From Ulvibacter algarum (lineage in GTDB: Bacteria > Bacteroidota > Bacteroidia > Flavobacteriales > Flavobacteriaceae): 64,000 nucleotides of DNA. How positions within the stretch are numbered: position 1 is the first letter of the stretch; each line of letters opens with the position of its first letter. The DNA lies in contig CANLBJ010000001.1 of NCBI GenBank assembly GCA_947488905.1, forward strand, positions 682,001 to 746,000, given 5' to 3'. The notes beneath the pieces were generated by a model. That model made no database searches, was not told the DNA's origin, and was given only the letters and a program-made list of their open reading frames with translations. Shown here one piece after another: positions 53,091 to 60,827 of this stretch. Position numbers and translations under genes: made by a program.

Positions 53091-53415
53091 CTATTTTTGT
53101 TATTTGATATAGAATTCCAATAAAGTATAGTGCTAAAACCCACGTAAAACCCCAAGCAGAAAAAATAACAGAGTCCTTATCAAAAATAAATGGTACAGCA
53201 CATGTTATTACTGTTAATACAAAATAGAGGATTAGCTGGTATTGGATGTTTTTTGTGAGTTTATTTAAACCAAACAACAAATAGAAAGCGGTTACCAGTT
53301 GAAAAACTCCAAATAGAACATGCAGCATTGCTCCAAACCAAATTGTTAAATAAAGAAGCAATGTGATTGCTAGAACCCACCAATTTGCATAATAAACTTT
53401 TTTTAAATTCTTCAT
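53074..53415 (-). CDS. Four-helix membrane protein, first gene of the GbsR-linked operon
   Basis: A 113-residue protein with about four transmembrane helices (WWVLAITLLLYLTIWFGAML, LFGVFQLVTAFYLLFG, LILYFVLTVITCAVPF, AWGFTWVLALYFIGILY). It is unlike its two downstream neighbours. A TTTCAATA-N2-TATTGAAA palindrome lies 10-34 bp upstream, shared with the regulator gene. Function is unknown. Confidence 0.7.
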   Translation of the reverse strand: MKNLKKVYYANWWVLAITLLLYLTIWFGAMLHVLFGVFQLVTAFYLLFGLNKLTKNIQYQLILYFVLTVITCAVPFIFDKDSVIFSAWGFTWVLALYFIGILYQITKIDGTKL

Positions 53416-53424
53416 GTTTTTATT

Positions 53425-53449
53425 TTTAAACTTTCAATAAATATTGAAA
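53425..53449 (-). promoter_or_regulatory. Palindromic operator in front of the membrane/oxidoreductase operon
   Basis: The palindrome TTTCAATA-AA-TATTGAAA (53432-53449) with an upstream TTTAAAC flank is almost the same as the site preceding the GbsR gene. It overlaps a TATGTTTC box, one base off the -7 consensus on the minus strand, so binding would block transcription. Confidence 0.7.
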
Positions 53450-53489
53450 CATATTAATCAGAGTAAAGGGAATTTAAATTCCCTCATTA

Positions 53490-53993
53490 TTATTTAAAGA
53501 GTTTTACTAGTGTCTTTGTAATCCAGTTTTGTTCTTGGTTCACAATCCTGTTCATCATCGTGTCTGCTGTATCTGCAAGATCATACATAGCCTTGGTTTG
53601 TTTTATAAACTCTTTAGTCTTTGCAGTGCCATCATCAGTAATGTTTGATATTTCTTTTAAAACTCTAATAGTAGGCTGTAATTCTCTACGGCTACGTTCT
53701 TTTGCGATCTGTCTAGATAGCTCTGTCACATCTTTTTCACTGGTAAAGAACTCTTTGCGCTCTCCAGTAACGCCTATTTTATAGACAATGCCCCATTCCA
53801 TTAAAGCTCTTAAATTCATACTGGCATTTCCGCGAGAGATATCTAACTCTTCCATAATGTCTTCCATAGATAATGGGTCTGGTGAGATGAACAACAATGC
53901 GTGTATTTGCGCCATTGCTTTATTAATACCCCATAAAGTGCCAAAGGCTCCCCAAGTATTTATAAATTTATCTTTTGCTTCTTTAAATTCCAT
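53490..53993 (-). CDS. GbsR/MarR-family transcriptional regulator
   Basis: A 167-residue winged-helix regulator: LWGINKAMAQIHALLFISPDPLSMEDIMEELDISRGNASMNLRALMEWGIV is the HTH with the GbsR-type N-terminal helix; the C-terminal helices should form the dimer. A TACATTTG -7 box at 53998-54005 sits so close to the ATG that the mRNA should be nearly leaderless. The palindrome at 54018-54043 implies autoregulation, and its copy at 53425 implies control of the following operon. Confidence 0.88.
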   Translation of the reverse strand: MEFKEAKDKFINTWGAFGTLWGINKAMAQIHALLFISPDPLSMEDIMEELDISRGNASMNLRALMEWGIVYKIGVTGERKEFFTSEKDVTELSRQIAKERSRRELQPTIRVLKEISNITDDGTAKTKEFIKQTKAMYDLADTADTMMNRIVNQEQNWITKTLVKLFK

Positions 53994-53997
53994 AGTA

Positions 53998-54043
53998 CAA
54001 ATGTAAGTGAATATTTTAAACTTTCAGTAATTATTGAAAGTTT
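53998..54043 (-). promoter_or_regulatory. GbsR promoter and autoregulatory palindrome
   Basis: The minus-strand -7 box TACATTTG is at 53998-54005. The palindrome AAACTTTCAGTA-AT-TATTGAAAGTTT spans 54018-54043 (near-perfect 12-bp arms) and covers the -33 region. Together with the site at 53425 it gives the consensus TTTCArTA-N2-TATTGAAA. Confidence 0.7.
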
Positions 54044-54084
54044 ATTTTAAATGAAATTGTGTTAGTCCTGTTTTAGAGTGTAAT

Positions 54085-54258
54085 TTAAGAGAACAACGAG
54101 AGAAGATAAATTATTAAGATAATGACACCAACACTAATTGATGTCACAGCGATTCCTTTCTCTCTTGGTTTGTGTTCTCTGTCTTCTATTTCAGACTTGA
54201 GTGTGTATTTGTAGAACGTAAAGCCTAGGATTATTAAGATGATTGCTAAGAGAAACAA
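54085..54258 (-). CDS. Small two-helix membrane protein (57 residues)
   Basis: An open frame of 57 codons with two clear transmembrane segments (LFLLAIILIILGFTFY and ISVGVIILIIYLLSLF) joined by a charged loop (KSEIEDREHKPREKG). It starts at a TTG three bases after the stop of the upstream lipoprotein gene, which suggests translational coupling. No ATG is available. The hydrophobic/charged pattern supports real coding. Function is unknown. Confidence 0.6.
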   Translation of the reverse strand: MFLLAIILIILGFTFYKYTLKSEIEDREHKPREKGIAVTSISVGVIILIIYLLSLFS

Positions 54259-54261
54259 GAT

Positions 54262-54711
54262 TTATAAAGCGATGTTTATTCTTGAAAAAGTGAGTGTGAT
54301 GTCACCTTTGTCAAACCTCATAACAAGAGTCTTCTCATCAAGAGTCTCAATATAATAACACTCTGCATAAGCCCCATTAGTGTTAATGTATCTAAAGTTT
54401 TCTGCAGATTTTGTAGAAGCTTCATTGCTACAATTTGTACTAATGTTATACGGCACATCTTTTTTAGCAATCACATCTTGATATTTATTTGTACTCGTTT
54501 TTTCTTCAAAAATCACCGTGCTATTTGGGTCTAAAGTATTAGACCAAGATCCTTGAATCATCTCGTGAACACGATCATAAGACGAAAAAATTGTTGCTCC
54601 AGAAACAGTCTCCACTTGAGCTTCTTTTCTATCTGTTTTAACTTCAGTCTTTGCATCTTTACAAGAATAAAGAGCTAAAAAGAGTAATGTGATTATGTAA
54701 AAGTTTTTCAT
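54262..54711 (-). CDS. Hypothetical lipoprotein
   Basis: A 149-residue lipoprotein (lipobox LYSC, Cys17) with a ~110-residue mature domain: MIQGSWSNTLDPNSTVIFEEKTSTNKYQ, a central Cys pair (NCSNEA ... AECYYI) and a strand-rich end. It resembles lipocalin-like small domains that report SxxDPxS-type repeats, but I cannot assign a family. It is followed after 3 bp by the small two-helix gene. Confidence 0.7.
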   Translation of the reverse strand: MKNFYIITLLFLALYSCKDAKTEVKTDRKEAQVETVSGATIFSSYDRVHEMIQGSWSNTLDPNSTVIFEEKTSTNKYQDVIAKKDVPYNISTNCSNEASTKSAENFRYINTNGAYAECYYIETLDEKTLVMRFDKGDITLTFSRINIAL

Positions 54712-54751
54712 AAATCTAGTTCTAAAAAAAATCAGTTATTATTTCTAATTC

Positions 54752-56770
54752 CTATTTCAAAAGGCCAGCACGCTTTAATAACGCTTCTGGGTTAGGCTCT
54801 TGACCTCTAAAAGCTTTATACAGTTCCATTGGGTCAACAGTTCCTCCTTGTGATAAAACAGTGTTTTTAAACTTAGTAGCCACTGTTTTATTAAAAATCC
54901 CTTCTTGTTTAAAGTAAGCAAAAGCATCTGCATCAAGTACTTCTGCCCATTTGTAACTATAGTAACCTGCACTGTATCCACCCTGAAAGATATGACTGAA
55001 AGCAGTACTCATGCAAGTCTCTGGTGTCTCTGGGTATAAAGCAGTGTCCCCAAAAGCTTCTGTCTCAAATTTCTTTACTTCTGAAATATCAGAAGGGTCA
55101 CTACCGTGCCATGACATATCTAATAGCCCAAAACTTAATTGTCTCATAGTCTGCATTCCTTCGTGAAAAGTAGCTGATTCTTTTATTTTTTGCACCAGTT
55201 CCATCGGGATCACTTCTCCGGTTTCATAATGAGTAGCAAAGAGTTCTAGTGTTTCTTTTTCATAACACCAGTTTTCTAATATCTGACTAGGTAGCTCAAC
55301 AAAATCCCAATACACATTTGTACCAGATAATCCTTTATAGGTTGTGTTTGCAAGCATCCCGTGTAAACCGTGACCAAACTCGTGAAATAAAGTTGTCACT
55401 TCATTAAAAGTTAAAAGAGAAGGTTTGCTAGCGGTAGGTTTTGTAAAGTTGCACACATTTGATATATGTGGTCTATCATTAATTCCGTCTAGTTTTTGTT
55501 GCGGTTTAAAACTTGTCATCCAAGCACCACCACGTTTTCCTGGGCGAGGGTGAAAGTCTGCATAAAATATAGCAACTAGTTCTCCTTCTGCATCTGTAAC
55601 GCGATACGTTTTTACGTCTTCGTGGTATTTTTCTATCGTGTTGTCAATCTCAAATTCAAGACCAAACAGCTTGTTAGCTACTGTAAATACTCCGTTTATT
55701 ACATTTTCTAATTTAAAATATGGCTTTAACTGCTCATCATCTAAGCTAAACTTCTGTTGTTTTAACTTTTCGGCATAAAAAGAACTGTCCCATTTTTGCA
55801 ATTGATCTATCCCGTCAAGTTCTTTTGCAAAAGTTTCAAGCTCGTCAAACTCTTTTTGAGCGGCTGGTTTTGCTTTTACCATTAGTTCTTTTAAAAAAGA
55901 CAATACTTTTTGTGGCGTCTCTGCCATACGTTCTTCAAGTACAAAATGCGCGTGACTCTCATAGCCTAATAGCTGCGCACGTTGATGGCGAAGATTTACA
56001 ATATCTAATACATTTTGCTCGTTATTATTGTCGTTTTTCTGAAATGCTCTCGCACCAAAAGCAAGTGATAATTCTTTACGTAACTCCCTGTTCTCAGCAT
56101 ATTTCACAAAAGGAACATAACTAGGGTAGTCTAATGTAAATACCCAGCCTTTAAGTTCTTTTTCTGCGGCTGTTTGAGCAGCAGCTTCTTTTACGCCATC
56201 AGGTAATCCAGCAAGATCTGCTTCATTAGTGATGTGCATTTGGTATGCGTTAGTTTCTGCTAGCACGTTTTCGCCAAAGGTTAGCTTTAGCTTAGAAAGT
56301 TCTGCATCTATTTTACGAAGTTTTGTTTTCTTGTCGTCAGAAAGATTTGCACCATTTCTACTAAAACCTTTGTACTGTTTATCAAGCAACATCTTTTGCT
56401 CACCGGTAAAATCATAAGATTCGCGAGCGTCATAAACCGTCTTTACTTTTTTAAATAAGGCTTCGTTTAAAAGTAAATCGTTGCCAAACTCCGTTAATAA
56501 AGGAGAAAGCTCTTGCGCTATTTTCTGAATCTCATCATTAGTCTCTGCACTGTTTAGGTTAAAAAACACACTGGTGGCTCTGTCTAGCTGCTGCCCTGTG
56601 TTTTCTAGTGCTTCTACCGTATTTGCAAAAGTAGGTGCGTCTGTATTCTCAACGATAGCATTCACTTCTTCTTTAGTATCAATAATCAATTGTTTGATAG
56701 CAGGAGCGAAGTGCTCGTTTTTTATTTGAGTAAATGGTGCGGTGTCAAAAGGTTGTAAGAGTGGGTTCAT
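54752..56770 (-). CDS. M3-family oligopeptidase (Dcp/PrlC-like)
   Basis: A 672-residue cytosolic zinc metallopeptidase. The active site is H463-E-F-G-H467 (TLFHEFGHGLHGML), with the third ligand Glu in WDFVELPSQILENWC. Other family parts are FYADFHPRPGKRGGAWM and the C-terminal FSHIFQGGYSAGYYSYKWAEVLDADAF. The length matches peptidyl-dipeptidase/oligopeptidase A. It cleaves short peptides, including signal-peptide fragments in relatives. The gene stands alone. Confidence 0.93.
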   Translation of the reverse strand: MNPLLQPFDTAPFTQIKNEHFAPAIKQLIIDTKEEVNAIVENTDAPTFANTVEALENTGQQLDRATSVFFNLNSAETNDEIQKIAQELSPLLTEFGNDLLLNEALFKKVKTVYDARESYDFTGEQKMLLDKQYKGFSRNGANLSDDKKTKLRKIDAELSKLKLTFGENVLAETNAYQMHITNEADLAGLPDGVKEAAAQTAAEKELKGWVFTLDYPSYVPFVKYAENRELRKELSLAFGARAFQKNDNNNEQNVLDIVNLRHQRAQLLGYESHAHFVLEERMAETPQKVLSFLKELMVKAKPAAQKEFDELETFAKELDGIDQLQKWDSSFYAEKLKQQKFSLDDEQLKPYFKLENVINGVFTVANKLFGLEFEIDNTIEKYHEDVKTYRVTDAEGELVAIFYADFHPRPGKRGGAWMTSFKPQQKLDGINDRPHISNVCNFTKPTASKPSLLTFNEVTTLFHEFGHGLHGMLANTTYKGLSGTNVYWDFVELPSQILENWCYEKETLELFATHYETGEVIPMELVQKIKESATFHEGMQTMRQLSFGLLDMSWHGSDPSDISEVKKFETEAFGDTALYPETPETCMSTAFSHIFQGGYSAGYYSYKWAEVLDADAFAYFKQEGIFNKTVATKFKNTVLSQGGTVDPMELYKAFRGQEPNPEALLKRAGLLK

Positions 56771-56797
56771 TGAAAATGTAAAATGTTATTGTATTGT

Positions 56798-57018
56798 CGG
56801 TCCTTCGGTACGTTTTTAATAAAATGAGCTGCATTTTATTAAAAACACTCAGGAACCTTTTATTGTACTGATGATTAATAATTTGTAAAGGGTTTAAAAT
56901 GTTTTTTTCTCAAGCAATGTCAAATGAAACTAACAATCTAAGGTTGCTGAGTGATTTAAAACACTGACTATATTCATTTATACTAACTCTACTTCTTAGT
57001 TTTAAATTGTACCGAAGC
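56798..57018. repeat. ~220-bp intergenic repeat element, copy 1
   Basis: It begins CGGTCCTTCGGTACGTTTTT, contains CACTCAGGAACCTT (56846-56859) and its inverted partner AAGGTTGCTGAGTG (56940-56953), and ends with TTGTACCGAAG inside the 3' end of purE. A second copy with the same order is at 59579-59771. Confidence 0.65.
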
Positions 57019-57483
57019 AGCACCTTCTTCAACCTTCATTTTTAGGCCTTCTTTGTAAGCAATTACTTTGTCAAGAACACATTTGTCTGCCGTGCTTACT
57101 ATTTGTGCTGCAAGAATTCCTGCGTTTTTTGCGCCATTTAAAGCTACGGTTGCAACAGGAACTCCTCCTGGCATTTGTAAAATAGATAATACAGAGTCCC
57201 AGCCGTCAATGCTGTTGCTAGATTTTACAGGAACACCAATAACTGGTAAGGGTGATAATGAGGCTACCATTCCTGGTAAATGAGCTGCGCCGCCGGCACC
57301 TGCGATGATTACTTTAATGCCGCGCGTATGTGCGTTTTTACTAAAGTCAAATAGTTTTTCTGGCGTTCTGTGAGCAGACACAATGTCTACTTCAATCTCA
57401 ATATCAAAACCTCTTAGGATGTCTATTGCATCTTGCATCACTGGCATATCGCTAGTGCTTCCCATTATTACTGCTACTTTCAT
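56989..57483 (-). CDS. purE: N5-carboxyaminoimidazole ribonucleotide mutase PurE
   Basis: A 164-residue class I PurE, converting N5-CAIR to CAIR in purine synthesis: VAVIMGSTSDMPVMQDA, VSAHRTPEKLFDF, IIAGAGGAAHLPGMVASLSPLPVIGVPV and LSILQMPGGVPVATVA. The ATG at 57483 is chosen; a longer ATG at 57507 would encode a TCGACT-repeat peptide. Its 3' end overlaps the right arm of an intergenic repeat. It follows purK by 53 bp. Confidence 0.95.
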   Translation of the reverse strand: MKVAVIMGSTSDMPVMQDAIDILRGFDIEIEVDIVSAHRTPEKLFDFSKNAHTRGIKVIIAGAGGAAHLPGMVASLSPLPVIGVPVKSSNSIDGWDSVLSILQMPGGVPVATVALNGAKNAGILAAQIVSTADKCVLDKVIAYKEGLKMKVEEGAASVQFKTKK

Positions 57484-57536
57484 ATTTCGACTTCGCTCAA
57501 TATACATTGAGGCTTGTTAAATTTGTTTGTTTCTAT

Positions 57537-58694
57537 TTATTTACTAATCACTTTAATCAATCCCTTTACCTCTTGCGCAATCTCTCTCGCTTTATCAATA
57601 TCTTCATTAACAATAGTAACGTGTCCCATTTTCCTGAAAGGGCGGGTTTGTTTTTTGCCATAAATGTGCGGTGTCACGCCATCCATCGCCATAATTTTTT
57701 CAATATTTTGATATACAACATCTCCCGTGTGTCCTTCTGCACCCACGAGGTTTACCATAATACCACCTACTTTACTGTCAGTGTTACCAAGAGGTAGGTC
57801 AAGAATGGCTCTTATTTGTTGTTCAAACTGGTTTGTATAACTAGCCTCAATACTATAATGCCCACTATTGTGAGGTCTTGGTGCTACTTCGTTTATTATT
57901 ATTTTGTCATCTTCAGTCTGGAACATTTCTACAGCAAGTAAGCCCACATGTTTAAATGCTTCGGAAACTTTAACGGCGATATCTCGTGCGTTTGTTGCTA
58001 CCTTGTCATCTATTCTTGCTGGGCAGATTACATATTCTACTTGGTTAGCAACGGGGTGAAACTCCATCTCAACCACCGGATATGTTTTTACCTCGCCCGA
58101 AGGATTACGTACTACAATTACTGCCAACTCATTTTTAAACGGAATTAAACTTTCTGCAATACAAGGTCTATCTGCTAAGGGTATAATATCACTTTCATTT
58201 CTTATTACAGAAACGCCTGTACCGTCATAACCACCTGTACAGCTTTTCCAAACAAATGGGAGTGTCAAGTCTTTACGAACAATAGCTTCGGTTAATTCTG
58301 CTTTAGTATTGAAAACCAAAAACGGAGCCGTAGGTATATTGTGTTGTTTGTAAAAGTTTTTTTGAACGCCTTTATCCTGAATGTTCTTTAAAGTTTCAGA
58401 AGAAGGGTACACCTTTTTACCTTCGCTTTCTAGTTGTGCTAAAGCTTCAATGTTTACGCCTTCAATCTCAAAAGTAAGTACGTCTACTTTTTTTCCGAAG
58501 TTATAAACGGTCTCATAATCCATCAAGTCACCTTGTTCAAAATGGTCGCAACTAATACGAAAGGGGGCTTCTGCGCTTGGATCAAGAACGTGTGTTCTTA
58601 TATCAAATTTGCGGGTTTCGTAGCCCATCATCTTACCAAGTTGGCCGCCGCCTAAAATCCCTAATGTGAAGTTTGAAGAAAAGTAATTTGTCAT
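57537..58694 (-). CDS. purK: 5-(carboxyamino)imidazole ribonucleotide synthase PurK
   Basis: A 385-residue ATP-grasp enzyme that makes N5-CAIR from AIR, bicarbonate and ATP, upstream of PurE. It has LGILGGGQLGKMMGYETRKF, FEIEGVN, the ATP-binding VWKSCTGGYDGTGVSVI and NEVAPRPHNSGHYSIEASYTNQFEQ. It is upstream of purE on the same strand, so the pair is co-transcribed. Confidence 0.95.
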   Translation of the reverse strand: MTNYFSSNFTLGILGGGQLGKMMGYETRKFDIRTHVLDPSAEAPFRISCDHFEQGDLMDYETVYNFGKKVDVLTFEIEGVNIEALAQLESEGKKVYPSSETLKNIQDKGVQKNFYKQHNIPTAPFLVFNTKAELTEAIVRKDLTLPFVWKSCTGGYDGTGVSVIRNESDIIPLADRPCIAESLIPFKNELAVIVVRNPSGEVKTYPVVEMEFHPVANQVEYVICPARIDDKVATNARDIAVKVSEAFKHVGLLAVEMFQTEDDKIIINEVAPRPHNSGHYSIEASYTNQFEQQIRAILDLPLGNTDSKVGGIMVNLVGAEGHTGDVVYQNIEKIMAMDGVTPHIYGKKQTRPFRKMGHVTIVNEDIDKAREIAQEVKGLIKVISK

Positions 58695-58708
58695 AACTAC
58701 AAATGTAG

Positions 58709-58741
58709 AGAAATCGAAATCGAAATCGAAGTCGAAACTGA
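58709..58741. repeat. Short GAAATC tandem repeat
   Basis: Three GAAATC units followed by GAAGTC and GAAACT lie between purK and adk, just beyond the purK start. It is a hexanucleotide microsatellite that could vary in length. Confidence 0.6.
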
Positions 58742-58868
58742 AAAAAGCACCCTATATTCTAAGTAGGTATAATGCGCTTTGTGCTCTCTGTATCTCAATG
58801 ATGCCACTACATATAAAATCTACCTAATTTTTCTGAACTCCTAACTCTCAACTCTTAACTAGATTGGG

Positions 58869-58876
58869 TATCTTTG
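58869..58876 (+). promoter_or_regulatory. -7 promoter element of adk
   Basis: TATCTTTG matches TAnnTTTG exactly. Transcription would begin near 58883, excluding the TTG at 58874 as a start and leaving ATGs at 58907 and 58994. No TTG at -33 is visible. Confidence 0.55.
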
Positions 58877-58906
58877 CAGCCATTAAATTATGGAACGCTT
58901 ATTGAA

Positions 58907-59572
58907 ATGTGGGAATTTATAAAATCAATATTTGGGATTAAAAGCTCGAGTGAAAATTCACAGCACGTTTCCGAAGCAAAAACAACAATTAGAATGAAGT
59001 ATATCGTATTATTTGGCCCTCCAGGTGCAGGAAAAGGAACACAAGCAGACGTATTAAAAGAAAAGTACAACATGATACACCTGTCTACAGGTGATATGTT
59101 TAGGTACAATATGAAGAATAATACTGAGCTTGGGATACTTGCCAAAACGTACACAGAAAAAGGGCATTTAGTGCCAGATAGTGTTACTAATGAAATGCTT
59201 AAAGCAGAGGTAGACCGTAGACTTAAAGAAGAGCACAACGGCTTTATTCTTGATGGATATCCAAGAACAAAGGAGCAGGCTAAAACACTTACAGACTTTT
59301 TAGCTGCAAAAGGTACAGCAGTAGACGGTATGGTTGCACTAGAGGTTGATGATGAGGTTTTAGTAAAAAGATTGTTGGAGAGAGGTAAAACAAGCGGCCG
59401 TGCAGATGATGCTAATGAAGAGGTGATACGTGAGCGCGTTGCAGAATATTATCGCAAAACAGATATTTTAAAAGAATACTATCAAGCCGAAGATAAATAT
59501 TATGGTGTTGATGGAGTAGGTAGTATAGAAGAAATTACTGAGCGATTGAGCGAAGTTTTTGATAAGCTATAA
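58907..59572 (+). CDS. adk: Adenylate kinase, with possible N-terminal extension
   Basis: Converts AMP and ATP to two ADP. P-loop GPPGAGKGTQ, the AMP-binding STGDMFRYNM, GFILDGYPRTKEQA, and the LID start RLLERGKTSGRADD. The LID is short, as in ~190-residue adenylate kinases. The start is ambiguous: ATG 58907 gives 221 residues with a 29-residue Ser/Lys-rich extension, ATG 58994 gives the standard 192 residues (MKYIVLFGPP). The promoter at 58869 leaves a normal leader for 58907. obgE follows after a repeat element. Confidence 0.9.
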   Translation: MWEFIKSIFGIKSSSENSQHVSEAKTTIRMKYIVLFGPPGAGKGTQADVLKEKYNMIHLSTGDMFRYNMKNNTELGILAKTYTEKGHLVPDSVTNEMLKAEVDRRLKEEHNGFILDGYPRTKEQAKTLTDFLAAKGTAVDGMVALEVDDEVLVKRLLERGKTSGRADDANEEVIRERVAEYYRKTDILKEYYQAEDKYYGVDGVGSIEEITERLSEVFDKL

Positions 59573-59578
59573 ACATTC

Positions 59579-59771
59579 CGGCCCTTCAATACAATTATAA
59601 TAATATTCTTTATAAGAATTTTATCATAATCACTCAGGAACCTTAAATTCCTAATTTAATTTACAAATTGTAATTATTATATAATAATCTCAGGTGCCTG
59701 AGTGATTTTAAAAGCAAGCAAATAGCAATGTCTAATAGCAGTTGTGATCTTTTAAAATTGTATCGAAGGCC
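59579..59771. repeat. ~190-bp intergenic repeat element, copy 2
   Basis: It begins CGGCCCTTCAATACAATTAT and ends AATTGTATCGAAGGCC (outer inverted arms). Inside are CACTCAGGAACCTT (59631-59644) and its partner AGGTGCCTGAGTG (59692-59704). The layout is the same as copy 1 at 56798-57018. It fills the adk-obgE gap. Confidence 0.7.
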
Positions 59772-59783
59772 AATTCAAATAAA

Positions 59784-60800
59784 ATGACTGAAGGAAATTT
59801 TACAGACTACGTTAAGATACATGTCCAATCTGGAAAAGGAGGGCAAGGAAGTGCGCATTTACGTCGCGAAAAATATATACCTAAAGGTGGGCCTGATGGA
59901 GGTGATGGTGGTCGTGGTGGTCATATTATTTTAGTAGCAAATAGTAACATGTGGACCTTACACCACTTAAAGTTTAAACGTCACTTAAGAGCGGGGCACG
60001 GTGAACGTGGTAGTAAAAACACAAGTACTGGAGCAGATGGAGCAGATGTTTTTGTAGATGTGCCATTAGGTACTGTTGTTATTAATACAGAAACCGGTGA
60101 ACGTTTAAAAGAATTACTTGAAGATGGGGAGCAACTTATTATCGCTAAAGGTGGTATGGGTGGTCGTGGTAATGACCATTTTAAGTCTTCTACAAACCAA
60201 ACACCGCGATACGCACAGCCAGGAATGGATGGTGAAGAAGGAGATTTTACACTAGAGATGAAAGTGCTTGCAGATGTTGGACTAGTTGGTTTTCCTAATG
60301 CAGGGAAATCTACTTTACTTTCTGTAATTACAGCGGCAAAACCAAAAATTGCTAACTACGAGTTTACAACTTTAAAGCCTAATCTTGGTATTGTAGAATA
60401 TAGAGATCATAGAACGTTTGTGATGGCAGATATCCCAGGTATTATTGAGGGAGCTGCAGAAGGAAAAGGACTGGGACATTATTTTTTACGTCACATAGAG
60501 CGTAACTCTACTTTATTATTTTTAATCCCTGCAGATGCAGATGATATTAAAGAACAATACAATATTTTACTTGACGAGTTAAAACGCTACAACCCAGAAT
60601 TATTGGATAAAGATAAGCTAGTTGCCATCTCAAAAAGCGACATGCTAGACGAAGAGCTCAAAGCAGAAATGAAGGCAGAGCTTGACAAAGACTTTGAAGG
60701 GATTCCTTATTTGTTTTTTAGTTCTGTGGCTCAGATTGGGTTGATGGAGTTGAAAGATACGCTGTGGAAAATGTTGAATGGGAGTACGGTGCAAGAATAA
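59784..60800 (+). CDS. obgE: GTPase ObgE (Obg/CgtA)
   Basis: A 338-residue ribosome-associated GTPase: the glycine-rich Obg fold (~1-160; [17 protein letters not shown]) is followed by the G domain with G1 GFPNAGKST (169-177), G3 [10 protein letters not shown] and the Obg-type insert. The C-terminal OCT extension is absent, as is common in Bacteroidota. It lies downstream of adk after the repeat element. Confidence 0.95.
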   Translation: MTEGNFTDYVKIHVQSGKGGQGSAHLRREKYIPKGGPDGGDGGRGGHIILVANSNMWTLHHLKFKRHLRAGHGERGSKNTSTGADGADVFVDVPLGTVVINTETGERLKELLEDGEQLIIAKGGMGGRGNDHFKSSTNQTPRYAQPGMDGEEGDFTLEMKVLADVGLVGFPNAGKSTLLSVITAAKPKIANYEFTTLKPNLGIVEYRDHRTFVMADIPGIIEGAAEGKGLGHYFLRHIERNSTLLFLIPADADDIKEQYNILLDELKRYNPELLDKDKLVAISKSDMLDEELKAEMKAELDKDFEGIPYLFFSSVAQIGLMELKDTLWKMLNGSTVQE

Positions 60801-60827
60801 ATCACAAACATTATTAAATTTTGATTT

